Shown here in pieces: positions 32,048-41,646 of a stretch of 64,000 bases of DNA. The stretch comes from Sphingobacterium sp. ML3W (lineage in GTDB: Bacteria; Bacteroidota; Bacteroidia; Sphingobacteriales; Sphingobacteriaceae). The translations under genes and the position numbers were made by a program. Under the pieces are notes generated by a model that saw nothing but the letters and a program-made list of their open reading frames with translations, ran no database searches and had not been told where the DNA came from. The stretch lies in the NCBI RefSeq assembly GCF_029542085.1, contig NZ_CP107036.1, forward strand, positions 186,001 to 250,000. Direction: 5' to 3'. Every line of letters begins with the position of its first letter. Position 1 is the first letter of the stretch.

Positions 32048-34612
32048 TTAAAATCCGCCCATATTTTGCATAATACTGAATGTGAAGTTTTGTTTCCACG
32101 TACTGCTTGGTAAACCTGGAATAGGATCAAATGCGTGACCGTAGTCAATCCCCAACATACCGAAGATAGGTAAGAAGATACGTGCACCTACACCTGCCGA
32201 ACGACGAACCTTAAATGGGTTGTATTCTGTGAATTTGTTCCAGGTATTACCTGCTTCTGCAAAGGCCAGTACATATACTGTTGCTTGGTCATTTAACATA
32301 ACAGGGTGACGCAATTCCATTTGATACTTGGTGTAGATCGGGCTACCTGAGTTTCGTGCTACGTTTACATTTTGAGTACCCTCTGGGATAATTACACCAT
32401 TTGCATAACCACGCATCGCGATGATCTCAGAACCTTGAAGGTAATCGAATCCTTGCATACCGTCACCACCGACCTTGAATCGTTCGAAAGTAGAAATTTC
32501 TGTTTTGCTAGAATATTTTCCTAAGAAACCAAACTGTGCCTGAGCTTTGAAAACTAATTTACCTACAATTTTTGCATACCATTGTGAATCGAATTTCCAT
32601 TTGTGGTATTCGGTCCAGCGATAACGATCTTGAGGTGTACCATTCTTATAATCAATGTTATTGAATAGTGAATAAGGTGGCGTTAATTGCACAGAGAATT
32701 TGATATTCGAACCCGAAGTAGGGTAAATTGGCGCATCAATCGAGTTACGGCTAAATTCTTGTGTTAAGTTGATATTGTATGCTGTACCATTATCAAATAA
32801 GAAATAGTTCCCGTAATTCTGAAGTTTATACCGTTGGAAAGACAATGAGGTATTTGCTTGGAACCAGTTGTCTGGCCACTGTAGGCGTTTACCTAAAGTC
32901 GCAGTAATACCCGTCATCCAAATACGGTTTAATTCCGAATCTTTTACAATTTGTTCACCTGTATAGTAGTTGAACCCGCCATACGATGAACTAGAGGTAT
33001 AAGCACTCAGACCAAAGTATATGGGTTTTTTTCCGCCTAACCAAGGTTCAGAAAAGGAGAAGCTATAGGATTGATAACGTTTACCTGATGTCTGACCACG
33101 TACACTTAATTTTTGGCCATCACCACGAGGTAGCGGTTTCCATGAGCTTTTATCAAAAAAGTTACTTGTAGAGAAGTTATTGAAAGTCAAACCTAGTGTA
33201 CCTATGATCTGTCCGGCTCCATAACCTCCTGAAAGTTCTACCTGATCGGATGGTTTCTCCGTTACATTATAAACGATATCTACTGTTCCTTCCGCATAAT
33301 TTAAATTGCTCGGAACTGGATTTGTTTTTTGTTCATCAAAATTTCCCAACTGTGCAATTTCACGAACACTACGCATAATTTGCTCTTTTGAGAATTTTTG
33401 TCCTGGTTTTGTATAAATGGAACGTAATACAACCCGGTCATTTGTGACATCATTACCTTTTACAATAACGTTGTTGATTGTATACTGTGCTCCTTCATAA
33501 ACACGTAAATTTAGATCGATAGTATCGTTATATACACGTGTTTGCTCAGGGTCTACTGAGAAAGTCAAATATCCATCATTCATATAGATGGATGATATAT
33601 CATCCGAATTTTTGCCTCCACCTAACAACTTAGTGCTCAGTTTTTCTTCCGAGAAGACATCACCACGTTTGATTCCTAGAATTTTATTTAATAAGGTGTC
33701 CGAATATTTTGCATTTCCTGTCCATACAATATTACCAACATAATATTTAGGACCTTCATAAATATCAAAATTTACCAATACATTTTTTTCACCATCTCGG
33801 ATGATCGTATCTTTTAAGATCTCAGCATCGCGATAACCCTTGGCAGCCATTTTTTTGATCAGGTTTTCTTTACCTTCTTTGTATTTCTCTTCTTTGAATT
33901 TACCTGGACCAAATACGCGGTACCACATTTTTTGCTTGATTGGCTTTGCCATTTTCCGCAGATCTTTTTGCGAAAAATGTTCGTTGCCTGTAAAAGTCAT
34001 TTTTTTGACTCTTACCTTATGTTTTTTATCCACATCAGCAATTAAGATCTCATTGTTAGCTTGCGCCGAATCCTTAACTGTTTTTAGTGTAATTTCTGGA
34101 TATAAAAAAGCTTTTTCTTTTAGAAAACGTTGAATTGTTGCACGAGTGGTATTCATCAAATTTTCATTGACAATTTTACCTGTATTACTATTTAAACGTT
34201 TACGGACTTCTTCCGTTTGGCTTTTACTTAGTCCATTAATATCAATACGTGTCAAACGAGGACGCTCTACTACACGGATGGTCAAAAAGATGTTTTCGCC
34301 TTCAATTTTTTCTGCCCATAATTCGACATCATCGAAGAGGCCTTGAGCCATCATGTCTTTTACTACTTTCGCAGTCGCTTCACTTGGGACTTCCAAATAT
34401 TGACCTACAGACAATTTAGATATGGTAATTAATACATTCTTATCCAAAAATTGTGTTCCAGTTACATCAACAGCACTAATTACATAGTTTTTAGGGTTGA
34501 GATAACTGATTTTTTCGGGGTCATTTAAGTTGAACGCACCATTTTGCTGTCCATAGACAAGTTGCATTGATGAGAGACCAAAAAATAGTATTACGGGTAG
34601 TATACGCTTCAT
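32048..34612 (-). CDS. bamA: Outer membrane protein assembly factor BamA
   Basis: An 854-residue outer-membrane protein of the Omp85 family. A signal peptide ends at VYG; POTRA domains fill about residues 40-445 (repeats such as VVERPRLTRIDINGLSKSQ and YYVGNIVWTGNAKYSDTLLN), and a 16-strand barrel follows, with the late motif VRRSAGVGARIFLPIFGMLGIDYGHAFD near the C-terminus. It inserts beta-barrel proteins into the outer membrane. The C-terminal strand ends NFTFSIMQNMGGF, a few residues beyond the usual terminal aromatic, as in Bacteroidota. It lies between uppS and the Skp-type chaperones, the conserved envelope-biogenesis order. Confidence 0.95.
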   Translation of the reverse strand: MKRILPVILFFGLSSMQLVYGQQNGAFNLNDPEKISYLNPKNYVISAVDVTGTQFLDKNVLITISKLSVGQYLEVPSEATAKVVKDMMAQGLFDDVELWAEKIEGENIFLTIRVVERPRLTRIDINGLSKSQTEEVRKRLNSNTGKIVNENLMNTTRATIQRFLKEKAFLYPEITLKTVKDSAQANNEILIADVDKKHKVRVKKMTFTGNEHFSQKDLRKMAKPIKQKMWYRVFGPGKFKEEKYKEGKENLIKKMAAKGYRDAEILKDTIIRDGEKNVLVNFDIYEGPKYYVGNIVWTGNAKYSDTLLNKILGIKRGDVFSEEKLSTKLLGGGKNSDDISSIYMNDGYLTFSVDPEQTRVYNDTIDLNLRVYEGAQYTINNVIVKGNDVTNDRVVLRSIYTKPGQKFSKEQIMRSVREIAQLGNFDEQKTNPVPSNLNYAEGTVDIVYNVTEKPSDQVELSGGYGAGQIIGTLGLTFNNFSTSNFFDKSSWKPLPRGDGQKLSVRGQTSGKRYQSYSFSFSEPWLGGKKPIYFGLSAYTSSSSYGGFNYYTGEQIVKDSELNRIWMTGITATLGKRLQWPDNWFQANTSLSFQRYKLQNYGNYFLFDNGTAYNINLTQEFSRNSIDAPIYPTSGSNIKFSVQLTPPYSLFNNIDYKNGTPQDRYRWTEYHKWKFDSQWYAKIVGKLVFKAQAQFGFLGKYSSKTEISTFERFKVGGDGMQGFDYLQGSEIIAMRGYANGVIIPEGTQNVNVARNSGSPIYTKYQMELRHPVMLNDQATVYVLAFAEAGNTWNKFTEYNPFKVRRSAGVGARIFLPIFGMLGIDYGHAFDPIPGLPSSTWKQNFTFSIMQNMGGF

Positions 34613-34727
34613 TTATCTTTAATTATTGGCGCTAAAGTACACCAATCAGTTGTTAATTTTTGTTAATTAAGAAAATTTAACCAGCTTGTTTTTTATTCAA
34701 ATCAGTTGACAAATTTAATAAAATCAT

Positions 34728-35465
34728 TTATAACTGTTCACTTGTTTTTCCAAACCTTCTTTCTCGTTGCTGATATTCTACAATTGATTTATATAAATCT
34801 TCTTTTGTAAACTCTGGCCACATCTTGTCTAAGAAGCATAGTTCAGAATAAGCAATTTGCCACAGAAGGAAATTACTAATCCGAAGTTCTCCACTAGTTC
34901 TGATCAATAAATCTGGATCTGGCAAGTCTCGGGTATAGAGATTGGCAGAGAAAATATCATCGTTGATCTCTTCTATGTTCAATTCTCCTGCTTTAACTTT
35001 TCTAGCCAGATTTCGGGTGGCTTCCACAATTTCTTGACGAGAACTATAGCTAAGGGCTAGGGTTAGGGTACAGTGTGTATTGTCTTTGGTAGCGTCAATT
35101 GTTTCCTGAAGCTTTTTTTGTGCGTTCGATGGAAGCTTGCTGATATCTCCGATTGCGTTTAATCTGACACCATTTTCTTGAAATGTCTTGATTTCCTTTT
35201 TTAAAGAGGAGACCAAAAGCTCCATCAGCGCTATTACTTCTAATTTTGGTCGATTCCAATTTTCAGCTGAAAATGCATAGAGGGTAAGAAATTTAATATT
35301 GGTCTGAACACATCCTTCTAGAGCCTCTCTTACCGCTTTCACGCCATTTTGGTGTCCAAATACACGAAGTTTGCCTTTCTGCTTTGCCCAGCGACCATTA
35401 CCATCCATGATAATGGCAATATGTTGGGGTAATTTAATGTTATCAATTTGATCTAAAAAGCTCAT
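34728..35465 (-). CDS. uppS: Isoprenyl transferase (undecaprenyl diphosphate synthase)
   Basis: A 245-residue cytoplasmic cis-prenyltransferase that extends farnesyl diphosphate with isopentenyl units to make the lipid carrier for peptidoglycan and O-antigen. Conserved region I (HIAIIMDGNGRWAKQ, with the catalytic Asp), region III (FSAENWNRP) and region V (DLLIRTSGELRISNFLLWQ) are complete. The frame continues to 35558, but the ATG at 35465 (MSFLDQIDN) gives the normal family N-terminus. It is upstream of bamA, 115 bp apart, so the pair is likely transcribed together. Confidence 0.95.
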   Translation of the reverse strand: MSFLDQIDNIKLPQHIAIIMDGNGRWAKQKGKLRVFGHQNGVKAVREALEGCVQTNIKFLTLYAFSAENWNRPKLEVIALMELLVSSLKKEIKTFQENGVRLNAIGDISKLPSNAQKKLQETIDATKDNTHCTLTLALSYSSRQEIVEATRNLARKVKAGELNIEEINDDIFSANLYTRDLPDPDLLIRTSGELRISNFLLWQIAYSELCFLDKMWPEFTKEDLYKSIVEYQQRERRFGKTSEQL

Positions 35466-35700
35466 TGTTGCTATTTTCAATAAAATTAACACCTTTAGCC
35501 TTTTACAGCTTATTTGTGTGTTAAAACCAGGTACTGGCTTTCTGTATGTTACCTTCAAACGAATTTTTACCTCCCAAGGTTAATCTGTTTGATCATTATT
35601 TTTGAAACCTTAATATAGATACCACATGTATCTTATCTGTATTTAGTTCTTCCAAATATCGATTTTTAATTGGTAATTCAGAAGCACAATATAATAAAGA

Positions 35701-36585
35701 TTAGTAGTTTCTGACATCGATGCCCCAAAGCAGTTTTTCCCTCAATGTGCTGAAAAAGCTCTCGTGTGGAAGACGAATTAGATTGATCGTAAATGGAGCT
35801 TGTTTAATTGTCAGTTTAACTGAGGTATCGATAGACTCATTTTTGGAGTCACAACTGAGTATGTATTGATTGCTTCTGCTCTCAATTTCAAGTTCAAGCG
35901 TGAATTGATTTGAAATAACGATCGGTCTGACGTTAAGGTTATGGGGAGAAATCGGTGTAATGACAAAATTCCCGCTTTCAGGCATAATGATCGGTCCTCC
36001 ACAGCTCAAGGAGTAGGCTGTGGAACCAGTAGGGGTAGCGATAATCAGCCCATCTGCCCAATAAGAATTGAGTAGTTCACCATTAATCCGCGCATTGACT
36101 GTGATCATTGCTGAGCTGTCATAACGAAATACTGTAATATCATTAAGGGCATAATGATTACCCTGGAATAAATTGATCTGTTCAGACTCCACGGAAAGGA
36201 GAACACGCTTTTGGATATCATAACGATTGGCTAATATATCCTCTATAGCATGTTCGAAGTCATTTTTATTAATAGAGGCCAAAAAGCCTAAACGGCCAAA
36301 ATTAATTCCTGCAATGGGAATACCAGAGTCTCTAATGAGCGATACTGCTGACAACATTGTTCCATCGCCACCTAAACTTAGCATGATATCAACATTGTCT
36401 TTAATTTCCTCATACTTATGATAAGTAGGGAAACTAAAACCACATTCAAACTGCGTTGTCAAGAACTTATAAAAAGGATCATAAACCCAAATATCGACGT
36501 TTTTACCAACGAGATATTTAAATAAGTGCTTCACATGTGCTATAACGGAGGGTTGAAACTCTCGTCCATATATCGCAATTCTCAT
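35701..36585 (-). CDS. nadK: NAD kinase
   Basis: A 294-residue cytoplasmic enzyme that phosphorylates NAD to NADP. The diagnostic motif MLSLGGDGTMLSA with its catalytic Asp (about residues 69-81), NFGRLGFLA, and the glycine-rich ATPTGSTAYSLSCGGPI segment (about 184-200) are all present. Length fits the bacterial form. Start ATG at 36585 (MRIAIYGREF) is well supported by the first beta strand. It is followed on the same strand, 235 bp on, by uppS, and preceded by a CBS-domain gene 50 bp away, likely cotranscribed with it. Confidence 0.95.
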   Translation of the reverse strand: MRIAIYGREFQPSVIAHVKHLFKYLVGKNVDIWVYDPFYKFLTTQFECGFSFPTYHKYEEIKDNVDIMLSLGGDGTMLSAVSLIRDSGIPIAGINFGRLGFLASINKNDFEHAIEDILANRYDIQKRVLLSVESEQINLFQGNHYALNDITVFRYDSSAMITVNARINGELLNSYWADGLIIATPTGSTAYSLSCGGPIIMPESGNFVITPISPHNLNVRPIVISNQFTLELEIESRSNQYILSCDSKNESIDTSVKLTIKQAPFTINLIRLPHESFFSTLREKLLWGIDVRNY

Positions 36586-36635
36586 ATTTTTTGAATTTAT
36601 GGGGCAAAGATGAGAAAAAAACTAATCTTAATTAA

Positions 36636-37298
36636 TTAAATATTGAGGTAATTCATAAGCTGTTGATAACGTTCGGCTGTATCATCAAATGCGGCAACAG
36701 TATTGTGTGTCTCCATAATTATATAATTATGCCTTAAGAATGAATTAAGTAGCGCATTGATATTGGATTTGTCTACCTTCAAAGTGACTTCAATCGACTC
36801 ACTTTCGAGATTTATTTTTGTAGCACAATTGAGAATTCTACAGTTGTCACTCTCTACCAGATGTGCAATCTGAGATAATGAAAAGTCATGTAGTCCAATT
36901 GACAATACAATAATAGCCCCAGATTCATTTTGAGATTGGATTAACGAAATTGCCTTTAAAATATCCAATTGTGTAGAAACACCAATATATTTGTTATCTT
37001 GATCCAAAATAGGGACTAAGGAACTATTATATACGGTTGTCATTACCAATGCATCGTAGGGATGCTGATTAAATCTGAGCTGTATCGGTGCTGTGTTAAT
37101 TTTAATGGAGGAGATCGGAGCTTCGTCATTGTCGGCATCCAATAAAATAGACTCGTTGACGAATCCAATATATTCATCCCCATTTAAAACAACCAATTCT
37201 TTACAAAGCATGTCTTGTAGTTTTTCTAATGCCTGCTGTATTGAATCAGCTTTTTGAATGCTGAAATCTGCGTTTGAAAGAAATTGTCCTATTAACAT
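36636..37298 (-). CDS. CBS-domain protein with ACT-like C-terminal half
   Basis: A 220-residue cytoplasmic protein. The first 120 residues form a pair of CBS motifs (KELVVLNGDEYIGFVNESIL and SLVPILDQDNKYIGVSTQLD), which commonly bind adenine nucleotides. The last 90 residues (GAIIVLSIGLHDFSLSQIAHL) look like an ACT-type regulatory fold. No catalytic domain is attached, so a nucleotide-sensing regulatory role is likely. The frame begins at a TTG (37304); the ATG at 37298 is taken as start. A TAAGTTTG -7-like element at 37302-37309 would give a leaderless or nearly leaderless message. Conserved next to nadK in this phylum as far as I recall. Confidence 0.8.
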   Translation of the reverse strand: MLIGQFLSNADFSIQKADSIQQALEKLQDMLCKELVVLNGDEYIGFVNESILLDADNDEAPISSIKINTAPIQLRFNQHPYDALVMTTVYNSSLVPILDQDNKYIGVSTQLDILKAISLIQSQNESGAIIVLSIGLHDFSLSQIAHLVESDNCRILNCATKINLESESIEVTLKVDKSNINALLNSFLRHNYIIMETHNTVAAFDDTAERYQQLMNYLNI

Positions 37299-37543
37299 AT
37301 CCAAACTTAATAAAAAAAATGATGTGAAAGGGAAATTTTTGTAGATCAGAATCTTTAAGAGGGTGGGAACTTTTTTGTGTTTGGTGGATAAATTAAAAGT
37401 AAGTAATCACATTATTGCAAATAAGTACAATTTTAATGTTTAAAATTGTACTTTTATTAGCATTCTGTTAGTATTTTTGTCCGCTATTTGAGATATGCTT
37501 AAATGGGAGGCAACTAGTTTTTTTAGTCAGAAAAATAAGATTG

Positions 37544-38377
37544 ATGGTTACGAGTGAGAATGAAAAATTTATTGATATACGCGAGGTTATTCACAAAAAA
37601 AATGCGGGACTAGCAAAGTGGATTCCGTCCTTCCTGTTAAACTATCTTAAAAGAACCATCCATGAGGATGAGATCAATGATATTATGACACGTTTTGCTG
37701 ATTTGCAGGGCCTGGATTTTGTTGATGCGTTAATCAATGATTTGGGCGTGACTGTGAATTTATATGGCGCAGAAAATATTCCTGAGTCTGATTCTGTAAT
37801 TTTTGCATCCAATCATCCTTTGGGAGGTTTAGATGGTATAGCGTTTATGCATGCGATAGGAAAGCATCGTCGGGATGTGAAATTTTTGGTTAATGATATC
37901 TTATTAAATATAGGTAATTTGAGACCTTTATTTGTAGGTGTAAATAAACTAGGTGGTCAGGGGAAACAGGCTATATCGGCAATTGAGGAAGCGTACGGGG
38001 CGGATGATGCCTTACTTGTATTTCCGGCGGGTTTGGTCTCCAGAAAGCAAAAAGATGGGCGTATTGAAGACCTGGAATGGAAAAAAAGTTTTATTAGCAA
38101 AGCGAAAAAATATAAAAAAGATATCATTCCGGTACTTATTGACGGCAAAAACTCTAAGTTTTTTTATAATTTTGCAAGGCTTAGACAAAAAATAGGTCTT
38201 AAGGTAAACATTGAAATGTTATATTTACCCGATGAAATGTTTGCCCAGCGCGGGCACACCGTTAACATTATAGTAGGAAAGAGAATCCCTTATACAGCGT
38301 TTGATCAATCAAAAAACGAAAAGACTTGGGCTGAAGAAGTGAAAAGAAGGGTTTATGGATTAGCTCAAGAAAAATAG
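37544..38377 (+). CDS. Lysophospholipid/O-acyltransferase family protein (GlsA/OlsA-like)
   Basis: A 277-residue membrane-associated acyltransferase. The catalytic motif is NHPLGGLDG (about residues 90-98), where His91 and Asp97 form the charge relay with five residues between them, as in the HPxGxxDG subgroup. VFPAGLVSRK further on is the second substrate-binding block. It lies 5 bp before a GNAT-type N-acyltransferase gene. In Bacteroides thetaiotaomicron a like pair (glsA, glsB) makes glycine lipids; in other bacteria olsA/olsB make ornithine lipids. The first codon of the open frame is TTG 37541; the ATG at 37544 is preferred. Amino acid specificity cannot be read from sequence. Confidence 0.83.
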   Translation: MVTSENEKFIDIREVIHKKNAGLAKWIPSFLLNYLKRTIHEDEINDIMTRFADLQGLDFVDALINDLGVTVNLYGAENIPESDSVIFASNHPLGGLDGIAFMHAIGKHRRDVKFLVNDILLNIGNLRPLFVGVNKLGGQGKQAISAIEEAYGADDALLVFPAGLVSRKQKDGRIEDLEWKKSFISKAKKYKKDIIPVLIDGKNSKFFYNFARLRQKIGLKVNIEMLYLPDEMFAQRGHTVNIIVGKRIPYTAFDQSKNEKTWAEEVKRRVYGLAQEK

Positions 38378-38382
38378 AATTT

Positions 38383-39342
38383 ATGCAAGAAATTATACCT
38401 CCAGTTGATAGAGAACTATTGAAAGCCGAATTGAACAAGGACGTTTTCTTACGCTATACCAACAATGGAAATAACGAGATATACTTAATCAACTATCACA
38501 ACTCGCCCAATGCTATGCGCGAAATTGGACGGTTACGAGAGTTGACATTCCGTGGAGCAGGAGGAGGTACAGGGCTTTCAATTGATATTGATGAAAATGA
38601 TACATGTGATGATTGTTATGATCAATTGATCGCATGGAATCCTGAAGATGAGGAAGTCGTTGCAGGTTATCGTGTGATTAAATGTACAGAAGCCGGAGAA
38701 ACAAATGGTATTCCTAATTTATCTACAGCTCATTATTTTCAGTTCTCGGATCAGTTTACAAAAGATTATTTGCCGTATACCATTGAACTCGGGCGGTCTT
38801 TTGTTCAACCTAGATACCAACCCGCAATTGACAATAGAAAGGGTATCTTTTCCTTAGACAACTTATGGGATGGTTTGGGCGCTTTGGTGATGCTTAATCC
38901 AGAAATTAAGTACCTTTTTGGGAAAGTGACGATGTATCCACATTATAATAAGGATGCACGGGATATGTTGCTTTACTTCATGGATTATTATTTTCCTGAT
39001 CAGGATAAATTGGTTACTCCATTACCTGATTTGGAAATCAAAAATGACTACGATCGTTTTATTGGTGTTTTTGATGGATTAGATTATAAAGAGGGATACA
39101 AAATATTAAACAGTCATGTAAGAGCATTGGGGGAAAATATTCCACCATTAATAAATACATATATGAACCTGTCCCCAACGATGAAGTCTTTTGGTACAGC
39201 TCGAAATGATGAGTTCGGCACTGTTGAGGAAAAAGGTATTCTGATTGTTATTGAAGATGTTTATCCTGTTAAAAAAGAAAGGCATATGAATACTTTTGAG
39301 CGGGATCGTGAATATGGTCATCGAAAGCCAAAACGAGTATAA
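38383..39342 (+). CDS. GNAT-fold N-acyltransferase (GlsB/OlsB-like)
   Basis: A 319-residue cytoplasmic acyltransferase of the OlsB/hemolysin-type GNAT family, expected to transfer a 3-hydroxy fatty acyl group from ACP to an amino acid amine. Family landmarks include MREIGRLRELTFRGAGGGTG (about residues 47-66), VVAGYRVIKC (about 93-102), YTIELGRSFVQPRYQ (about 132-146) and the LFGKVTMYPHY segment. It is translationally close to the upstream acyltransferase (5 bp). The pair probably makes glycine, serine or ornithine lipids for the outer membrane. Its stop codon lies at the edge of a 42-bp palindromic terminator. Confidence 0.85.
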   Translation: MQEIIPPVDRELLKAELNKDVFLRYTNNGNNEIYLINYHNSPNAMREIGRLRELTFRGAGGGTGLSIDIDENDTCDDCYDQLIAWNPEDEEVVAGYRVIKCTEAGETNGIPNLSTAHYFQFSDQFTKDYLPYTIELGRSFVQPRYQPAIDNRKGIFSLDNLWDGLGALVMLNPEIKYLFGKVTMYPHYNKDARDMLLYFMDYYFPDQDKLVTPLPDLEIKNDYDRFIGVFDGLDYKEGYKILNSHVRALGENIPPLINTYMNLSPTMKSFGTARNDEFGTVEEKGILIVIEDVYPVKKERHMNTFERDREYGHRKPKRV

Positions 39343-39382
39343 AATAATAAAGGGATTCAATATTGAATCCCTTTATTATTTT
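39341..39382. terminator. Bidirectional terminator covering both convergent stop codons
   Basis: A perfect 42-bp palindrome. The left arm is AAAATAATAAAGGGATTCAAT and the right arm is its exact complement. It overlaps the last bases of the GNAT gene (stop ends 39342) and contains the stop of glpF on the minus strand (39376-39378). Confidence 0.9.
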
Positions 39383-40110
39383 ATTAAAGTATAGAGTACA
39401 AATGCTAAGATCGCCCCAATAATTGGTCCAATAATAGGGATCCAGGCGTATGACCAGTCGGAACTTCCTTTTCCTTTAATTGGCCAGAGTGCATGAAATA
39501 ATCGTGGACCAAGATCCCTGGCGGGATTAATCGCATAGCCTGTTGTGCCTCCCAGTGACAAGCCAATAGCCCACACTAAAAAAGCAACAGGTATAGCGCC
39601 TAGAGATCCCATCCCGATGGGTTCAGTCTTTCCATTGATCGTAACATCTTGACCTGTTATAAAGAAGATAACAAAAATTAGAACGAAAGTTCCAATGATT
39701 TCACTGGCTAGATTTGTTGACGTATTTCGAATATTTGGGATGGTAGCGAAAACACCTAATTTTGTGGTCGGATCGGCTGTAGCATCAAAATGATCTTTGT
39801 GTATAACATACGTTAATAATGCCCCGCAAAATCCACCGGCAATTTGGGCGAGAATATAACCGGGGACCTCTGTCCAAGGTAGCGCGTTGTTAAGTGCCAT
39901 AGCGATTGTTACCGCTGGATTAAGGTGAGCGCCCGTGTAAGGACCTGCAAAGACTACTCCGACATATACGGCCAAGGCCCAGGCGGTTGTAATGACAATC
40001 CAACCGCTATTTTCCCCTTTTGTTCCTTTTAATATAACATTTGCAACAACACCATTCCCAAGGAGTAGAAGGAGAGAGGTTCCAATAAATTCAGCTAAAT
40101 AATGGTTCAT
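39376..40110 (-). CDS. glpF: Glycerol facilitator (MIP/aquaporin family)
   Basis: A 244-residue inner-membrane channel with six hydrophobic helices and the two half-helix signatures: GAHLNPAVTIAM (about residues 60-71) and GYAINPARDLGPR near 196-208. The Asp after NPAR marks the glycerol-transporting aquaglyceroporin group, not water-selective aquaporins. It lies 9 bp downstream of glycerol kinase, which traps the entering glycerol as glycerol-3-phosphate, and is the last gene of glpD-glpK-glpF on the minus strand. Its stop is inside the shared palindromic terminator. Confidence 0.94.
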   Translation of the reverse strand: MNHYLAEFIGTSLLLLLGNGVVANVILKGTKGENSGWIVITTAWALAVYVGVVFAGPYTGAHLNPAVTIAMALNNALPWTEVPGYILAQIAGGFCGALLTYVIHKDHFDATADPTTKLGVFATIPNIRNTSTNLASEIIGTFVLIFVIFFITGQDVTINGKTEPIGMGSLGAIPVAFLVWAIGLSLGGTTGYAINPARDLGPRLFHALWPIKGKGSSDWSYAWIPIIGPIIGAILAFVLYTLIK

Positions 40111-40119
40111 AAGTATTGG

Positions 40120-41619
40120 TTAGTTTTCTGTCCAGAATTGTAATGCTTTAACGCCTTTGGTCCATTGTTTAATAATTTTCTGGGTCTGTTCTTCTTGTTC
40201 TTTTTCGGGTTCAAAGAGACGGTCTTGTGCCCAGAATTTTGAAAGTTCTTCTTCATTTTTCCAGAAGCCAACAGCCAGTCCTGCTAGGTAGGCTGCCCCC
40301 AATGCTGTTGTTTCAGTAATTTTGGGCCTGATGACATTGCTGTCCAGTACATTTGCTTGGATCTGCATTAAAAGGTTGTTTGCCGTTGCTCCACCGTCCA
40401 CACGCAGTTCCTTGATAGGTATTCCACTGTCAGCTTCCATTGCCTGTAAAACATCTCTTGTTTGGAGCGAAATAGCCTCTAGTGAAGCTCTCGCAATATG
40501 TCCATTTGTTGTAGCTCGCGTTAATCCAAATATAGTACCTTGAGCTCTGGCGTTCCAGTAAGGAGCCCCCAGTCCAGCGAAAGTTGGGATAAATGTCACT
40601 CCGCCATTATCTTTTTCGGAAAGTGCCAATTGTTCAATATCTGCAGATTTATAGATAATATTAAGGTTGTCCCGTAACCATTGGACCAATGCACCACCAA
40701 TAAATATACTTCCCTCTAATGCGTATTCTGTCTTTCCGTTGATCTTCCAGGCTACAGTTGTCAATAAATTGTTTTTGGACATGATTGGCTTATCACCAAT
40801 ATTCATTAACATAAAACACCCTGTACCGTAAGTGTTTTTTACCATTCCCTTTTCTATGCATTGCTGACCGAAAAGAGCTGCTTGCTGATCTCCTGCAATC
40901 CCCGCTATTCTAACTTTATGAGCGAAAATCGTTGTTCTAGACTCACCATATATTTCGCTACTTTCCTTAACTTCGGGTAACATGGAAGCCGGAATGTCGA
41001 ATAATTCAAGAAGCTCCGTGTCCCAATCCATCGTATGTATATTGAATAAAAGTGTACGGGAAGCATTGGTAACATCGGTAATATGGACATCACCGCGCGT
41101 CAGATTCCATACTAGCCAGGTATCAATCGTGCCACAGATCAGCTCTCCGTTTTTTGCTTTTTCTCTCGCTCCGTCCACATGATCAAGAATCCACTTTATT
41201 TTTGTTGCTGAAAAATAAGGGTCAAGGATGAGTCCCGTTTTTTTCTGTATCATTTCATGTTTGCCAGATTTACGGAGCTCGTCACAGTAATCTGCTGTGC
41301 GCTTATCTTGCCATACAATAGCATTATAGATTGGTCTACCGCTTTCTTTTTCCCATACAACAATTGTTTCCCGTTGATTGGTTATCCCGATGGCAGCGAT
41401 ATTTTTGCCGTTTAGACCGGCTTTCGTTGTGGCTTCGGCAGTGACGCCTGCCTGCGTGGACCAGATTTCATGCGGGTCATGTTCCACCCATCCTGGATGT
41501 GGAAATATTTGTGTAAATTCTTTTTGCGCAATTGAAACGATATTTCTGTCCTTATCAAAAATAATGGCTCTGGAGCTTGTCGTACCCTGATCCATCGCCA
41601 AGATGTATTGTTGTTCCAT
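40120..41619 (-). CDS. glpK: Glycerol kinase
   Basis: A 499-residue cytoplasmic kinase forming glycerol-3-phosphate from glycerol and ATP. FGGY-family motifs are complete: [17 protein letters not shown] (8-24) for [16 protein letters not shown], the glycerol-binding WQDKRT region, [13 protein letters not shown] and the C-terminal [12 protein letters not shown]. Length is exactly that expected (about 500). It lies 27 bp downstream of glpD and 9 bp upstream of glpF. Regulation by a fructose-bisphosphate loop or EIIA cannot be judged. Confidence 0.97.
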   Translation of the reverse strand: MEQQYILAMDQGTTSSRAIIFDKDRNIVSIAQKEFTQIFPHPGWVEHDPHEIWSTQAGVTAEATTKAGLNGKNIAAIGITNQRETIVVWEKESGRPIYNAIVWQDKRTADYCDELRKSGKHEMIQKKTGLILDPYFSATKIKWILDHVDGAREKAKNGELICGTIDTWLVWNLTRGDVHITDVTNASRTLLFNIHTMDWDTELLELFDIPASMLPEVKESSEIYGESRTTIFAHKVRIAGIAGDQQAALFGQQCIEKGMVKNTYGTGCFMLMNIGDKPIMSKNNLLTTVAWKINGKTEYALEGSIFIGGALVQWLRDNLNIIYKSADIEQLALSEKDNGGVTFIPTFAGLGAPYWNARAQGTIFGLTRATTNGHIARASLEAISLQTRDVLQAMEADSGIPIKELRVDGGATANNLLMQIQANVLDSNVIRPKITETTALGAAYLAGLAVGFWKNEEELSKFWAQDRLFEPEKEQEEQTQKIIKQWTKGVKALQFWTEN

Positions 41620-41646
41620 AATTTGATTACTGCTGGTTATTTTCTA

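Noticed and set aside
31887..32099. 70-codon minus-strand frame at the bamA end
   Set aside because: It overlaps bamA and its terminator in a different frame, and has no recognisable features.
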